Assembly: GCA_046760705.1 (NCBI GenBank) | Contig: JBHIER010000071.1 | Span: 1-10,542, forward strand | DNA from: JBHIER01 sp046760705 [NCBI: bacterium] | GTDB taxonomy: Bacteria > JBHIER01 > G020348925 | Length of the DNA: 10,542 bases | Reading direction: 5' to 3' | Shown here: one piece after another, positions 1 to 8,700 of the stretch | Layout: the number at the start of each line of letters is the position of its first letter | How positions within the stretch are numbered: position 1 is the stretch's first letter | Translations under genes and position numbers: made by a program | Notes under the pieces: generated by a model | Databases searched by the model: none | What the model was told of the DNA's origin: nothing | Seen by the model: the letters and a program-made list of their open reading frames with translations, nothing else

Positions 1-1
1 G

Positions 2-70
2 ACGGTGACGGTCACGAAGCCCGCCCTGTTAGAAAGGGATCTTCTGAAGGGCTCCTTCCCATTAAAATGA
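2..70 (+). CDS. Possible 3' end of an upstream gene (partial)
   Basis: Frame 2 is open from the window edge to a TGA at 68-70. It reads TVTVTKPALLERDLLKGSFP followed by LK. About two thirds of its codons end in G or C, as in the T9SS genes downstream, and the alternating TVTVT run would suit a beta-strand near a C-terminus. Only 22 codons are visible, so chance is a real alternative. Frame 1 is also open, from base 1 to a TAA at 142-144, ending in GYGRW. I recognise neither. Confidence 0.22.
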   Translation, partial: TVTVTKPALLERDLLKGSFPLK

Positions 71-142
71 GCATTTCCAATAGGGACTATCGCGCTAAAG
101 AGAGTATTTCTAACAAGCCCCGTATCGGTTACGGTAGATGGT

Positions 143-182
143 AACGTCGATAAAAGACGAAGAACGTCACCGAAAGACGAAA
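143..182. repeat. Two tandem copies of a 20-bp unit
   Basis: Positions 143-162 and 163-182 share AACGTC, then four variable bases, then AAAGACGAA. That is 15 of 20 positions identical, head to tail with no gap. Two in-phase copies 20 bp apart, upstream of a promoter, could be a duplicated protein-binding site. They could also be the remains of a small tandem duplication. Confidence 0.45.
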
Positions 183-185
183 CGG

Positions 186-217
186 GCCCCGTTAGATATG
201 GAGTTATCTCACGGGGC
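186..217. repeat. Strong inverted repeat (hairpin) without a T-run
   Basis: GCCCCGT (186-192) pairs with ACGGGGC (211-217). After a one-base mismatch on each side, AGATA (194-198) pairs with TATCT (205-209) around the loop TGGAGT. This gives 12 base pairs. Neither strand has a T-run beside it, so it is not a textbook intrinsic terminator. It may mark the end of an upstream transcript, act as an operator, or belong to a repeat family. Confidence 0.5.
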
Positions 218-274
218 GGGCATCGAAATGCGGGGCAGGCTGTAGGGGATAGATGATCCAACGGGGAGGGTGGC

Positions 275-330
275 AAGAAAAATAAAAAAAATGCTTGACA
301 TGGACTGTCTCACCCTTTATCTTATTGACA
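275..330 (+). promoter_or_regulatory. Sigma-70-type promoter with an A-rich upstream tract; second TTGACA box
   Basis: TTGACA (295-300) is followed by a 17-base spacer and TATCTT (318-323). An A-rich stretch at 275-291, like an UP element, lies just upstream of the -35 box. Transcription would start near 330. A second perfect TTGACA lies at 325-330, with only a weak -10 (TATTGG, 347-352) after a 16-base spacer; it would start near 359. Both would read into the structured RNA at 380-513. This is consensus matching only. Confidence 0.5.
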
Positions 331-379
331 CGAATTTGTGAAGACGTATTGGCAACTGAACGACAGTAAAAAAAGGAAA

Positions 380-513
380 GGCTTATAGAAGTTCGTTAAA
401 GGGTTTGGTTGTAGTGCTCTGTTGAGTGTGGTATCTGACTGAGGGCCAATTTGGGCTCTCAAAAAAGCGGTTTTGGAGCATCCAACCGAAGGCCCTGAAA
501 CGAGCTGTATGCC
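380..513 (+). ncRNA. Rod-shaped structured RNA with a central open bubble (unidentified; 6S-like shape)
   Basis: The two halves of this segment pair over about 30 base pairs. From the base upward: 380-387 with 506-513 (one U-U mismatch, one G-U), 391-397 with 499-505 (one G-U), GGG 401-403 with CCC 493-495, 404-411 with 483-490, and 415-419 with 476-480. Small bulges separate the helices. Above them is an open bubble (420-439 and 462-475), capped by an 8-bp stem-loop (440-447 with 454-461, loop AATTTG). A promoter lies upstream and an intrinsic terminator directly downstream. No convincing coding frame fits. The closing stem, central bubble and apical stem recall 6S RNA, the RNA-polymerase decoy of about 160-200 nt. 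I see no sequence signature that proves this. A cis-acting leader or an unknown riboswitch controlling the T9SS operon is the main alternative. Confidence 0.6.
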
Positions 514-522
514 AAACGTTTA

Positions 523-559
523 GGCCGGGTTGGACATGTTCTCAAGCCCGGTCTTTTTT
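523..559 (+). terminator. Intrinsic terminator
   Basis: GGCCGGG (523-529) pairs with CCCGGTC (547-553), with one G-U pair. Two further pairs (530-531 with 545-546) extend it to a 9-bp stem with a 13-base loop. Six T residues follow (554-559). It would end the transcript carrying the rod-shaped RNA. It stops eight bases before the ATG at 568, so it is either the end of an independent RNA gene or an attenuator for the operon. Confidence 0.7.
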
Positions 560-567
560 ATGGTGTT

Positions 568-3500
568 ATGGGCGCAGGACGGAAGATACAGACGGTGCTT
601 TTTGTTGTTCTTATTGCTACCGGATATGGTGGCGCGCTCCACGCGGACCGATCCGAAGGGGGCGGCCTTCTCCTTGGCCGGGCCGACGAGGAGGGGGTGG
701 CCTTCGATTATGTCCTGCCGGAAGTTGAGGAGATGAGCACCATGATCGAGGGCCAGGAGTATCATCTCCTGAGACTGGCCGGTTTCGGGTTTACAAACCA
801 GGTGGGGGCTCCCCAGTTGCCCCAGTTGAGGCTCCTTGTGGGCCTGCCCCTGAAAGGCGATGTCGAAGTGGCCATTCTTGGGGCCGAGTTTGAGGAGAGA
901 AGCGGCTATCGGGTGGCCCCGGTGCCAACCCTCTTTCGTTACACCGAAGATGGGACCGCTCTCTCTCGGAAGGAATATATCACCGATCCTGAGATCTATG
1001 CGGCCGATAGTTTTTACCCTCAACGTGTGATCGAGGTTGAGAAGCCCTCCTTTCTCAGAAATCAACGGGTCGCCGGAGTGGTGCTCCGCCCCGTCCAGTT
1101 CAATCCCGTCTCCGGGGCGCTGCGCCTCTATTCGAAGATCTCAGTCGAAGTCCGTTTCAAGAGGGGCAGCGTTGAGCCTGTTGGGCCCCAGAGGCCGTCG
1201 AGGGATCTCTTTGAGGATGTCTATCGCAGGGTGCTCATCAATTACGAGGCGGCGAAGCGGTGGCGGCGAGGGCCATCGGCCCTGAGGGAGGAAGGCTTTC
1301 TCTTCCAGGATGATCGGGACTGGTATAAGGTGAAAGTGAAAGAAGACGGGGTGTACAAATTGGATTCTGATGACCTATCAGAGGCCGGGATCGATGTGGC
1401 CAGCCTCGATCCGAGAAGAGTCCGGATCTTCAACGGCGGGGGCCGGGAATTGCCGAGGGATCTGTCAGCCTCCAGGCCCGATTCCCTCACTGAACTGGCC
1501 ATCAGCGTCAGGGGCGAGGGGGACGGCTCCTTCGACCCCGGCGATTACGTCCTCTTCTACGGCCAGGCCCTTTCGGGCTGGGATTACGATCCCGGAGAAG
1601 ATGTGTACACGCATTACGTTCACCATTACACCGACGACAACATCTACTGGCTGACCTTCGGGCCCGACGGGCCACTGGGGAAGCGGATGGCCTCGAGAGA
1701 TGGATCGTTGTACTCCCCAAATCCACTCTACCTCCAGAGCTTCCGGGATAGAACCCACGAAGAGATTGAGTTCATCAATCCCGCCGCCTCAGGCTTGACC
1801 TGGTTCTGGCGCACCTCATCCGGCGGCGAGACCGATGTCTTTCGGACGGAGTTGGAAGGAGCTGTTGCGGAATCTCTGTGCACCGTCACAGTGAGGATGA
1901 AAGGGAAGACGAGGGGTGAGTTGTGGCGACATGAGGTGAAAATATATTTCAACGGTCACCTCGTGGCCCACTCCACTTTTTCCAACGAAAATATCCTCCT
2001 GGTCCAGGAGGAGGGAAGGGGTTGGGTGGTCGATGGGGAGAACAAACTGAGAATTGAACATGTGGAACAGCCTGGCTCAGATTCATCGGAGAAAGACCAG
2101 ATATATTTCGACTGGTATGAGATCCGATACTGGCGCCGTTTCGAGGCCCAGGACGGGGAGCTTGAGTTCTTCAGCCCGAGAGGCCAGAAGGTGGTCGAAT
2201 ATAGTCTGTCCGGTTTCGCCGGCAACTCGGCGGTGGTGTACGATGTCACCGATCCGTTCAATGTGGTCGTTATTGAGAACCTGACCGTGGGAGAGACCCT
2301 CCGTTTTCAGGACCATCAGGACCCCTCCTTCGAGAGGCGGTACAGGGCTGTGGAGCTGGAAAGGGCCAAAAGTCCGGTGAGCATCGTCAGGGTTGAGCTG
2401 GGGGACCTCAGAGCCTCAACGAACGGGGCCGACTACCTGATTGTGACCCACGACGACTTTGTCCCGGAGGTGGAACCGCTGAGGGCGCACCGCCAGAGCT
2501 ACAACGGGTTCGCAGTGAAGGTGGTGAAGACTTCGGCAATCTATGACCAATTCTCCTGGGGACTCTTCGACCCGACGGCCATTCGGGATTTCTTAAAATA
2601 TGCCTTCGACAATTGGCACCCTCAACCCGCCTATGTTCTTCTCGTCGGAGACGGCAACTACGATTACAAAAATTACCTCCTGACCAGCCCTGGGAACTGG
2701 GTCCCGCCCTATGAGCAGGGGAGCGAAACCTATGATGACTGGTACGTTTACTTGGACGGTGACAAGGACTCGGACATGTTTGTCGGTCGGCTCCCGGCCC
2801 AATCGAGACGGCAGGTTCAGACCATGGTGGAGAAGGTGAAGGGGTATGATGACGAGCCGCAACTGGAGCCTTGGCGGAACAGGGTTCTCCTCCTGGCCGA
2901 TGACGAGCTGGTCCATTGTGACGAAATATCCTGGAACACGGTTCACGTTCGAGATACGGAAAAGTTGTCCCGCTCCTTGCCGAGAAACTTTGAACAGATC
3001 AAAATCTATCTCATGGATTACGAGCTGGATCAGTCTTGCGAGAAGCCAGAGGCGACAGAGGATCTGCTAACGCACCTGAACAGTGGGGTGGTCCTGTTCA
3101 ACTATATCGGTCACGGCGGATACAACGTGATGGCCGACGAACATGTCTTTCGCTCGTCAAAGGATCTGCCCCGGCTGCGCAACGAAGGGATGGCCTTCCT
3201 GTTGACGGCTTTCACCTGTGATGTGGGCGTCTTCGACCACCCCATAAACGAGGGCATGGCCGAGGATCTGGTCCGGATGGAAGGGAAGGGCGCAGTGGCC
3301 GCTATTGCCGCCACTCGAGGGACCTATTCTGGGCCCAATTTGGACCTGAACCGCAGGTTCTACGACAATCTCTTCGCGGGCGGGGCAGGTTTCGGGACGA
3401 CAGCCACCTTCGGTGAGGCCCTGGTAGAAGCTAAGGCGACGGCATCAAGTTTGTCTAATGCCAAGTTGTACCTTCTTTTCGGTGATCCTGCCCAAAGGCT

Positions 3501-4554
3501 GGGTGTGCCCCGGTATGAGGTGGTCATTACGCAACTTGAGCCGGACACCCTGCAGGCGCTGAGGGTGATCGCCCTGGAGGGAGAGACGGTCGGAACCGAT
3601 GGAAATGTACTGGAAGACTTCGATGGGACCGCGCTGGTGAATGTGTTCGACTCCTTCAAGGAGGTGGTCCACATCACCCCAGATACAAAAACAGAGGTGC
3701 CCTATCAACTCTCAGGAGCGGTGCTCTTCCGGGGGATTGCTCCGGTCGTCGATGGTTCATTTCGGACTCAGTTCGTGATTCCCAAAGACATCACCTACGG
3801 CGGAACGACGGGACGGATTAGCCTCTATGTATCGAACGACAACTACGACGGGGTTGGTTACCGGGACTCTCTGGTCACGGCAGGGGGTTCTGTTTGGGCC
3901 ATCGACTCCGTGGGCCCCCTCATCGACATGACCATAAAGGGGCGGGAGGAGACCTTTGCCGAGGGCGATTACGTCCAGCCTGGGGAGCTGTTGAAGGCCA
4001 CTCTCTTCGACAGCAGCGGGATCAATATCACCGGTGAGACCGGCCATTTGATTGTGCTTCAGACCGATGGCGACTCGCGCACCAGGGTGGACCTCACCCC
4101 CTATTTTGTCTACGACGAGGGGAGTTATCAGAAGGGCTGGGTCGAATATGAACTGTCGAACCTGGCCCCAGGGGAGCACACCTTGGAGATAAAGGCCTGG
4201 GACAATCATAACAACGCCTCGGTCCGGTCGCTCTTTCTGCGGATGGCCACGGCCGAGGATTTCCGAATACTCAACGTGATGAACTATCCGAACCCCCTTT
4301 TCAGGGAGACGACCTTCACTTATGAGTTGACACAGCCGGCAAATGGTGTTATCATTAAGATATATACGGTCGCCGGCCGACTGGTGAAGACCCTTTCGGC
4401 CCCAGGCGATCTGGGGTTCAATCAGACCAGTTGGGAGGCCCTGGACGAGGATGGTGACGCTCTGGCGAACGGTTTATATCTCTACAAGGTGATCGCCTCA
4501 GGGATCGGCGGACAGCGCCGGGAGCAGATTGGGCGACTCGTAATCATGAGATAG
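568..4554 (+). CDS. porU: PorU-like type IX secretion sortase (C25 cysteine peptidase)
   Basis: 1328 aa. PorU cleaves the C-terminal sorting domain from T9SS cargo at the outer membrane and helps attach it to the surface. A signal peptide is visible (GRKIQTVLFVVLIATGYG, likely cleavage after ALHA). A C25-propeptide-like region follows (about 40-200), then the DRDWYKVKVKEDGVYKLDSD segment typical of PorU. The gingipain-type domain (about 600-960) keeps both catalytic residues: His849 in YIGHGG and Cys884 in AFTCDVG. An Ig/FlgD-like C-terminal domain starts near 1235 (NYPNP, ending in GLYLYKVIASG). Start choice: 568 is the first ATG after an upstream in-frame stop at 496 and gives a proper signal peptide, but no Shine-Dalgarno site precedes it; a terminator hairpin does. 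The adjacent PorV-like gene supports PorU over a secreted gingipain-type protease, the main alternative. Confidence 0.8.
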   Translation: MGAGRKIQTVLFVVLIATGYGGALHADRSEGGGLLLGRADEEGVAFDYVLPEVEEMSTMIEGQEYHLLRLAGFGFTNQVGAPQLPQLRLLVGLPLKGDVEVAILGAEFEERSGYRVAPVPTLFRYTEDGTALSRKEYITDPEIYAADSFYPQRVIEVEKPSFLRNQRVAGVVLRPVQFNPVSGALRLYSKISVEVRFKRGSVEPVGPQRPSRDLFEDVYRRVLINYEAAKRWRRGPSALREEGFLFQDDRDWYKVKVKEDGVYKLDSDDLSEAGIDVASLDPRRVRIFNGGGRELPRDLSASRPDSLTELAISVRGEGDGSFDPGDYVLFYGQALSGWDYDPGEDVYTHYVHHYTDDNIYWLTFGPDGPLGKRMASRDGSLYSPNPLYLQSFRDRTHEEIEFINPAASGLTWFWRTSSGGETDVFRTELEGAVAESLCTVTVRMKGKTRGELWRHEVKIYFNGHLVAHSTFSNENILLVQEEGRGWVVDGENKLRIEHVEQPGSDSSEKDQIYFDWYEIRYWRRFEAQDGELEFFSPRGQKVVEYSLSGFAGNSAVVYDVTDPFNVVVIENLTVGETLRFQDHQDPSFERRYRAVELERAKSPVSIVRVELGDLRASTNGADYLIVTHDDFVPEVEPLRAHRQSYNGFAVKVVKTSAIYDQFSWGLFDPTAIRDFLKYAFDNWHPQPAYVLLVGDGNYDYKNYLLTSPGNWVPPYEQGSETYDDWYVYLDGDKDSDMFVGRLPAQSRRQVQTMVEKVKGYDDEPQLEPWRNRVLLLADDELVHCDEISWNTVHVRDTEKLSRSLPRNFEQIKIYLMDYELDQSCEKPEATEDLLTHLNSGVVLFNYIGHGGYNVMADEHVFRSSKDLPRLRNEGMAFLLTAFTCDVGVFDHPINEGMAEDLVRMEGKGAVAAIAATRGTYSGPNLDLNRRFYDNLFAGGAGFGTTATFGEALVEAKATASSLSNAKLYLLFGDPAQRLGVPRYEVVITQLEPDTLQALRVIALEGETVGTDGNVLEDFDGTALVNVFDSFKEVVHITPDTKTEVPYQLSGAVLFRGIAPVVDGSFRTQFVIPKDITYGGTTGRISLYVSNDNYDGVGYRDSLVTAGGSVWAIDSVGPLIDMTIKGREETFAEGDYVQPGELLKATLFDSSGINITGETGHLIVLQTDGDSRTRVDLTPYFVYDEGSYQKGWVEYELSNLAPGEHTLEIKAWDNHNNASVRSLFLRMATAEDFRILNVMNYPNPLFRETTFTYELTQPANGVIIKIYTVAGRLVKTLSAPGDLGFNQTSWEALDEDGDALANGLYLYKVIASGIGGQRREQIGRLVIMR

Positions 4555-4610
4555 GTGAGCAGGATGGAAGGGTGTCTGAAAAAGGCACAATGTATCACTT
4601 TTTAACCTTT

Positions 4611-4620
4611 GGAGGAGGGA
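4611..4620 (+). promoter_or_regulatory. Shine-Dalgarno site deciding the porV start
   Basis: GGAGGAGGGA lies a few bases before the ATG at 4626. That ATG also begins a clean signal peptide. An in-frame GTG at 4572 would add 18 residues ahead of it and has no comparable site, so 4626 is preferred. Confidence 0.8.
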
Positions 4621-4625
4621 GAGTC

Positions 4626-5681
4626 ATGAAGAGACTTCTCGGGGTTGGAGTTTTGGGAGCAGTACTTATTGTGTGCTCCTCGGAGGCCTTCGCCCAGAGT
4701 GAGGCGGCGGTACTCTATCTGATGATCAAGCCGGGGGCCCGGGCTGCTGGGGCTGGAGAGGCCTTCGTGGCCACGGCCGACGATGCCTGGGCTACTTACT
4801 ACAACCCGGCAGGTTTGGGCTTTCAAAGGGGCAAGGTCTTCGGCATGTCCCATACGAATTGGCTGCCAGCTTTTGCCAGCGACCTGTACCATGAGTATTT
4901 CGCCTATGCGTGGGAGCAGGAAGGCTGGGGCAATTTAGGTGTGAGTGCCATCTATATGTCATACGGCGAGCAGGTGAGGACAAGCGAGATCGGTGACGTA
5001 TTGGGGACGTTTCGATCCTTTGACACGGCCATAGGTGTCTCCTACGGGGCCCTTCTTTCGGACAGGTCGTCCGCAGGAGTGACCATGAAGATCCTATACA
5101 GCCGTTTGGCCCCCTTTGGGGCAGCGGCGGAGAAAGGATCAGGGACAGGGACATCATATGCCGTCGATCTCGGTTTTCTCATCAAAGATTTTCTGATGAG
5201 GGGTCTCTCCCTGGGGGTGGCTCTGCAGAACATGGGTCCCTCTATTGCTTACATCGATGTTGAGCAGGCCGATCCCCTACCGCAGAACTTGAAGATGGGT
5301 TTTGCCTATCAGATATTCGAATCTGAATACAACAGCCTCAAGTTGTCAGCCGATTTCAGCAAGATGTTAGTGAAGAAGGAGAAAGATAAGGCAGATCCCT
5401 TTTACAAGGCTCTGATCACCTCCTGGTTCGATCGACCCCTGAAGACAGAGATCGACGAGGTGATCGAGAACGTCGGCTTCGAATACTGGTACGGCTCCTG
5501 GGTCTCACTGAGAGCTGGGTTCTTCCGGGATACATACTTTAACACCGGGGAAGGAAAGCCGTACATGACTTTCGGAGCTGGACTGAAATACAGCATGTTC
5601 CAGTTCGATGCGGCCTATGTGCCTGCCTCGGAGACACCCTTAGCCGACAACACCCGTTTTTCCCTGACCCTGAGGTTCTGA
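4626..5681 (+). CDS. porV: PorV/PorQ-family T9SS outer-membrane protein
   Basis: 351 aa from the preferred ATG. PorV is an outer-membrane beta-barrel of the FadL-like class that receives T9SS cargo from the translocon and passes it to PorU. The signal peptide is MKRLLGVGVLGAVLIVCSSE with likely cleavage after AFA. The mature N-terminus has the family hallmark: LMIKPGARAAGAGEAF, then a segment including DDAWATYYNPAGL. The rest alternates short strands and turns, as in a barrel, and ends in a C-terminal aromatic strand (FSLTLRF). The gene lies 71 bases after the PorU-like gene and 48 bases before the M6-like gene, on the same strand. The porU-porV pairing is also known from Porphyromonas gingivalis. 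PorQ or another PorV paralogue is possible, because many non-Bacteroidota genomes carry several copies. Confidence 0.75.
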   Translation: MKRLLGVGVLGAVLIVCSSEAFAQSEAAVLYLMIKPGARAAGAGEAFVATADDAWATYYNPAGLGFQRGKVFGMSHTNWLPAFASDLYHEYFAYAWEQEGWGNLGVSAIYMSYGEQVRTSEIGDVLGTFRSFDTAIGVSYGALLSDRSSAGVTMKILYSRLAPFGAAAEKGSGTGTSYAVDLGFLIKDFLMRGLSLGVALQNMGPSIAYIDVEQADPLPQNLKMGFAYQIFESEYNSLKLSADFSKMLVKKEKDKADPFYKALITSWFDRPLKTEIDEVIENVGFEYWYGSWVSLRAGFFRDTYFNTGEGKPYMTFGAGLKYSMFQFDAAYVPASETPLADNTRFSLTLRF

Positions 5682-5713
5682 GATGAATATAGAAGAGAGC
5701 ACAGGGGATCGAC

Positions 5714-5732
5714 AGGAGGGGAGTGGCCAGTG
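5714..5732 (+). promoter_or_regulatory. Shine-Dalgarno site and GTG start of the M6-like gene
   Basis: AGGAGG (5714-5719) lies ten bases before the GTG at 5730. The GTG starts a protein with an immediate signal-peptide-like segment. A 16-codon open frame from the ATG at 5683 ends at a TGA (5731-5733) that overlaps this GTG, so translational coupling is possible. Confidence 0.6.
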
Positions 5733-8700
5733 ACCCTGAGCCGACTGTGGTCTTTGGGACTGCTTCTCGGGTTGATTCTTTCTGGTTCCGACAAGGTCAA
5801 TGGGCAGGGGGGCGGTTCTGTCCCCTCGAAGGCCCTTTCTCTCAAAAGGAGCGGGGTGTCCGCCTCCAACCTTTTGGGGATCGAAAGGAAGGGCCCTGGA
5901 CGTCTGCCAAAAGGGTCGATGGAGGGAGAATCTGATACGGTGAGGGTGCTGGCCCTCAGGGTCCAGTTCCAAAAGGATGACGAGCCGCAGACCACCGGGG
6001 ATGGTACCTTCGATCTGTCTACGAGCTCCGAGGCCGAGATCGATCCGCCACCTCACAATTACGGCTATTTCGAGCGCCACCTGCGGGCTCTGAGGAATTA
6101 CTACCACTCAGCTTCCCAGGGGAAATTGGTCATCCTTTCCACTCTGTACACCTGTGGAGGCGATTCTGACTACGTTTTCAACCTACCCCATCGGATGGCA
6201 TTTTATACCTCCGGTCCATCGAGTGAGGCCAACGATAGTCTGCTGGCCGTCTTTTTTCGAGATGTTATCCGCATGGTCGATACCACCTGTTCAATACAAT
6301 TCTCAGCCTACGACAGCTATCTCATCTTCCATGCTGGGGCAGGGCGCGAAAGTGATCTGAGGCGCAATTCGCCCAAAGATATCCCCTCGGCCTTCTATAG
6401 TTTTGATGATTTGAAGAAATATCTGGGCGGCGGCGATCCTACCTATGAGGGCATCCGGGTCAAGGAGGGATTCGTCCGCGAGGGGTTCTGGTTGCCGGAG
6501 ACGGAGAGTCAGGATGGTTATGAGCTTGGGCTCAACGGGATAGCGGCTCACCTTTTCGGTTATCAGTTGGGTTTGCCCAGTTTGTTCAAAACCGACCCCC
6601 ATCGGTCGGGCATCGGCCTATGGGGGCTCATGGATCATGGGTTCGAAAACGATTCGAGCCGCGTTCCGGCGCAGCCGTGCGCATGGTCGAAGGCCTTTTT
6701 GGGATGGGTTGAGCCCTATGAAGTCAAGGGAAGTGTACACACTTTGATTGCCGCCTGGGCTCTGAACAGCGATTCTATCGAGGTGGTCAAAGTCTCCATC
6801 ACACCCACAGAGTATTTTTTGATCGAGAATCGGCAACAGGATGTGAATGGGGATGGAACGGTTGTGAAAACAATCGAGGAGGGCGTCGTCATCGACGTTG
6901 ACGAGTACGATTGGTTTATACCCGGATCTGGGCTCTTAATCTGGCACATCGACGAGGAGGTGATCGCCGCCAACTACTGGGAGAACAAGGTGAACGCCAA
7001 TCCCGGCCACCGGGGCGTTGATTTAGAGGAGGCCGACGGCGTCCAGGAGATCGGCACCAGCTACGGATATATTTATGGCCAAAAGGAAGACGCCTATTAT
7101 GCCGGGAATGAATCGTGGGAGTTGGCCAATCCTCTATTGGATGAGGTCTCCTTCACCCCAACATCTGTTCCCAACAGCCGGAGCTATTCAGGGGCAAACA
7201 GCCACATTCATGTGACGGACATCGGCGTTTCTAAACCAGTTATGACTTTTAAAGTCTCCCTTGATACCTATCAACCGGGTTGGCCTCAAATTTTGGGCTC
7301 TTCCATCGGCACGAATTCACCTGTTTTCGGTGATTTGGACAACGACGGGGATATTGAAGTTGTTCTGACCTCAGAAGACGGGAGGGTTTTTGTATGGAAT
7401 GAAGATGGGTCCAAGTTCATTCAAAATTCTGACTCGGTGTTTGTGCTTGATCCAAAGGGCGATACTCTCTGGGTTCGAGCGGCGATTTTTGCTGAGACGG
7501 GCGATTCAATCTTTTCTTCTCCTGCATCAGGCGATATTGACGGAGATGGAGACTTGGAGGTTGTCATCGGATCGGACGGTGAGAGGGTGTATGCCTGGCA
7601 TCATACTGATAATAATCCTTCCGACGGAAGGGGTGATCTCGTTGAGGGGTTTCCTGTTGAGCTCGAATCGAAAATCCGATCTTCAGTGGTCATTGCTGAC
7701 ATGGATGCGGAGGCCCCAGGGTTGGAGATAGTAGTGGGGACAATGGATGGAAGGCTATTCCTTGTGTATTCTGATGGGGATAAACGTTTGCTCAAAACTT
7801 TTGAAAACGACGCTATTAAGGCAACCACGGCTGTAGCCGACATCGACGGCGATGGGGCTCTTGAGATCGTCGTTGTCACTGAGAAGGGGAGCATGCAGGC
7901 AATTAGGTTTGATCGGAGTGATTTGGGTTGGACTATAACTGTCGATTCGCCAATAGTATCTTCACCCGTGATTGGTGATATTGATAGAGATAATACGAAT
8001 GAAATTGTCGTTGTCAGTGGCGCAGGGAAAATTTACGCTTTTCGTTCTGATCGTAATCCAATCTACAATTGGCCCGTGGAGGTGGGAGATCATTTCGAAT
8101 CTTCTCCGGCCCTGGGTGATATCGATGGTGATGGATATTTAGAGATAGTCGTCTCTGGCACGAATAAAATATATGCCTTCAATTACAATGGTTCAGCGCT
8201 TCCCAATTGGCCCGTGACGGTGGATCGAACAGATCCTGTGGGTGTTGTTATTAGCTCTTCACCTGTCATTGGAGATATTGATGGTGACAAAGATTTGGAG
8301 GTTGTGGTCGGTTCGCCCAAAGGGCAGCTTCTGGCTTACCATCATGATGGAACTGTGGTGGATGGTTTTCCGCTTCCTTGTGGGGGAGAGGTCAATTCAA
8401 CGCCGGCCCTGTTGGATGTTGATGGTGGTGGGGATGTTGAGGTGATGGTCGGGTCTGATGACGGGTACCTGTATATGTGGGATCTTCCTGGGACGTACAA
8501 TGATGAAAACATCCCATGGCCAATGTATGCTCATGACGTCCAACATACAGGTGCCTTTCCCATGGATCAACTGCCCCCCGAAATCCCGGAGGAAGAGCTT
8601 CTTTCCGAGACGTCGGTGTACAATTTTCCCAATCCGACAGAGGGCAATTCGACGTTGATTCGTTACCGTTTGGGTGAAGAAGCCTCGGTCACGATCAAGA

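Noticed and set aside
213-270. G-quadruplex from four GGGG runs
   Set aside because: The loops are 9-15 bases long, beyond the usual limit; reported only as G-runs.
271-295. Possible sigma-54 promoter (TGGCAAG ... TGC)
   Set aside because: The spacing between the -24-like and -12-like elements is far too long.
530-736. Plus-strand frame with hydrophobic residues starting inside the terminator
   Set aside because: It is the +1 shadow of the PorU-like signal-peptide region; the 568 frame alone continues into recognisable domains.
520-1065. Open frame of 181 codons on the minus strand
   Set aside because: It lies opposite the start of the PorU-like gene and the terminator, has no family-like sequence, and fits a high-GC shadow frame.
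4572-4625. GTG start extending the PorV-like protein by 18 residues
   Set aside because: It would place a polar segment before a clear signal peptide, and the strong Shine-Dalgarno site serves ATG 4626.
7329-8480. CRISPR-like or tandem DNA repeat array
   Set aside because: The periodicity of about 140 bases reflects FG-GAP protein repeats; DNA copies differ and the reading frame is continuous.
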